From positions 305,252 through 353,352 of the forward strand of contig NW_019775403.1 of NCBI RefSeq assembly GCF_001039355.2: a stretch of DNA of 48,101 bases, in the 5' to 3' direction. Shown in pieces: positions 47,758 to 48,101 of the stretch. The notes under the pieces are model-generated. The model saw nothing but the letters and a program-made list of their open reading frames with translations. It did not search any database and was not told where the DNA came from. Every line of letters starts with the position of its first letter. Position 1 is the stretch's first letter. This DNA comes from Lingula anatina (lineage: Eukaryota > Brachiopoda > Lingulata > Lingulida > Lingulidae). Made by a program: the position numbers and the translations under genes.

Positions 47758-48101
47758 GGGCTTTTTTACTGTCTGGAAGTGTTTTGTTTCCGTGTTGCAA
47801 AAAAATATTTAAAATAACACAACTGAAATTGCTAATAGGACTCTCTGATAAATATTTTCACAGTATTCAATTTCCATTGAACATTGCAGCTCTTGTTGCA
47901 TTAAAAGTTTGTCATGCATAAAACAGATCATCTTCAAGTCTTTGAATTAATCAAAATCTTGAAGGTGGCGATGCTGAAAAATAATCAATGCAACATGTTC
48001 CAGAATTTTCCTAGAACTCATGAATGCATCATGGTATTAAAGTGGCTTCATTGATTGAATGATTCTATTTCAAAACATCTTAATTCTTTGGGCAGTGCAT
48101 T

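Overview
This is nuclear DNA from an invertebrate animal. It is AT-rich, with many GT-AG introns of roughly 100 bp to 2.5 kb, dinucleotide microsatellites, a LINE remnant and a dispersed tandem repeat. Protein content (an M16C peptidase of the nematode C05D11.1 type, PNUTS, mS40/MRPS18B, endophilin B) fits a lophotrochozoan such as a bivalve or other mollusc. The taxon is an inference; nothing here proves the species. No prokaryotic features, CRISPR arrays, rRNA or tRNA genes were seen.

Six genes lie in strictly alternating orientation (- + - + - +). (A) Minus strand: first exon of an unidentified mitochondrially targeted protein, 457-585, leaving the window on the left. (B) Plus strand: a complete 23-exon M16C zinc metallopeptidase, 836-11189. 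(C) Minus strand: a complete PPP1R10/PNUTS gene, 14181-25653 plus a probable 5' UTR exon near 28.24 kb. (D) Plus strand: complete MRPS18B (mS40), 28540-33094, seven coding exons. (E) Minus strand: a large acidic, proline/serine-rich protein of unknown function, 34217-42916, with a probable 5' UTR exon near 44.53 kb. (F) Plus strand: first three coding exons of endophilin-B1 (SH3GLB1), 44914-47710, leaving the window on the right.

A/B, C/D and E/F are head-to-head pairs sharing short divergent promoters (roughly 250-400 bp). B/C and D/E are tail-to-tail pairs whose facing AATAAA signals are only about 30 bp apart. All three divergent promoters carry CCACGTG 22-58 bp upstream of the plus-strand gene's ATG, and two also carry the CRE octamer TGACGTCA. 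The C/D pair (PPP1R10 head-to-head with MRPS18B) matches the arrangement known from the human MHC class I region, so it looks like ancient conserved microsynteny.

The remainder is introns, UTRs and repeats. Points of interest are a 145-bp tandem repeat in an MRPS18B intron whose four copies each carry a perfect nuclear-receptor DR1 site, a 15-bp perfect hairpin in the PNUTS 3' UTR, an intragenic duplication in gene E, an apparent one-base frame problem in gene E, and a single-N assembly join flanked by a 25-bp duplication. Exon borders were read by eye from splice signals, reading frame and family similarity; no transcript data were available.
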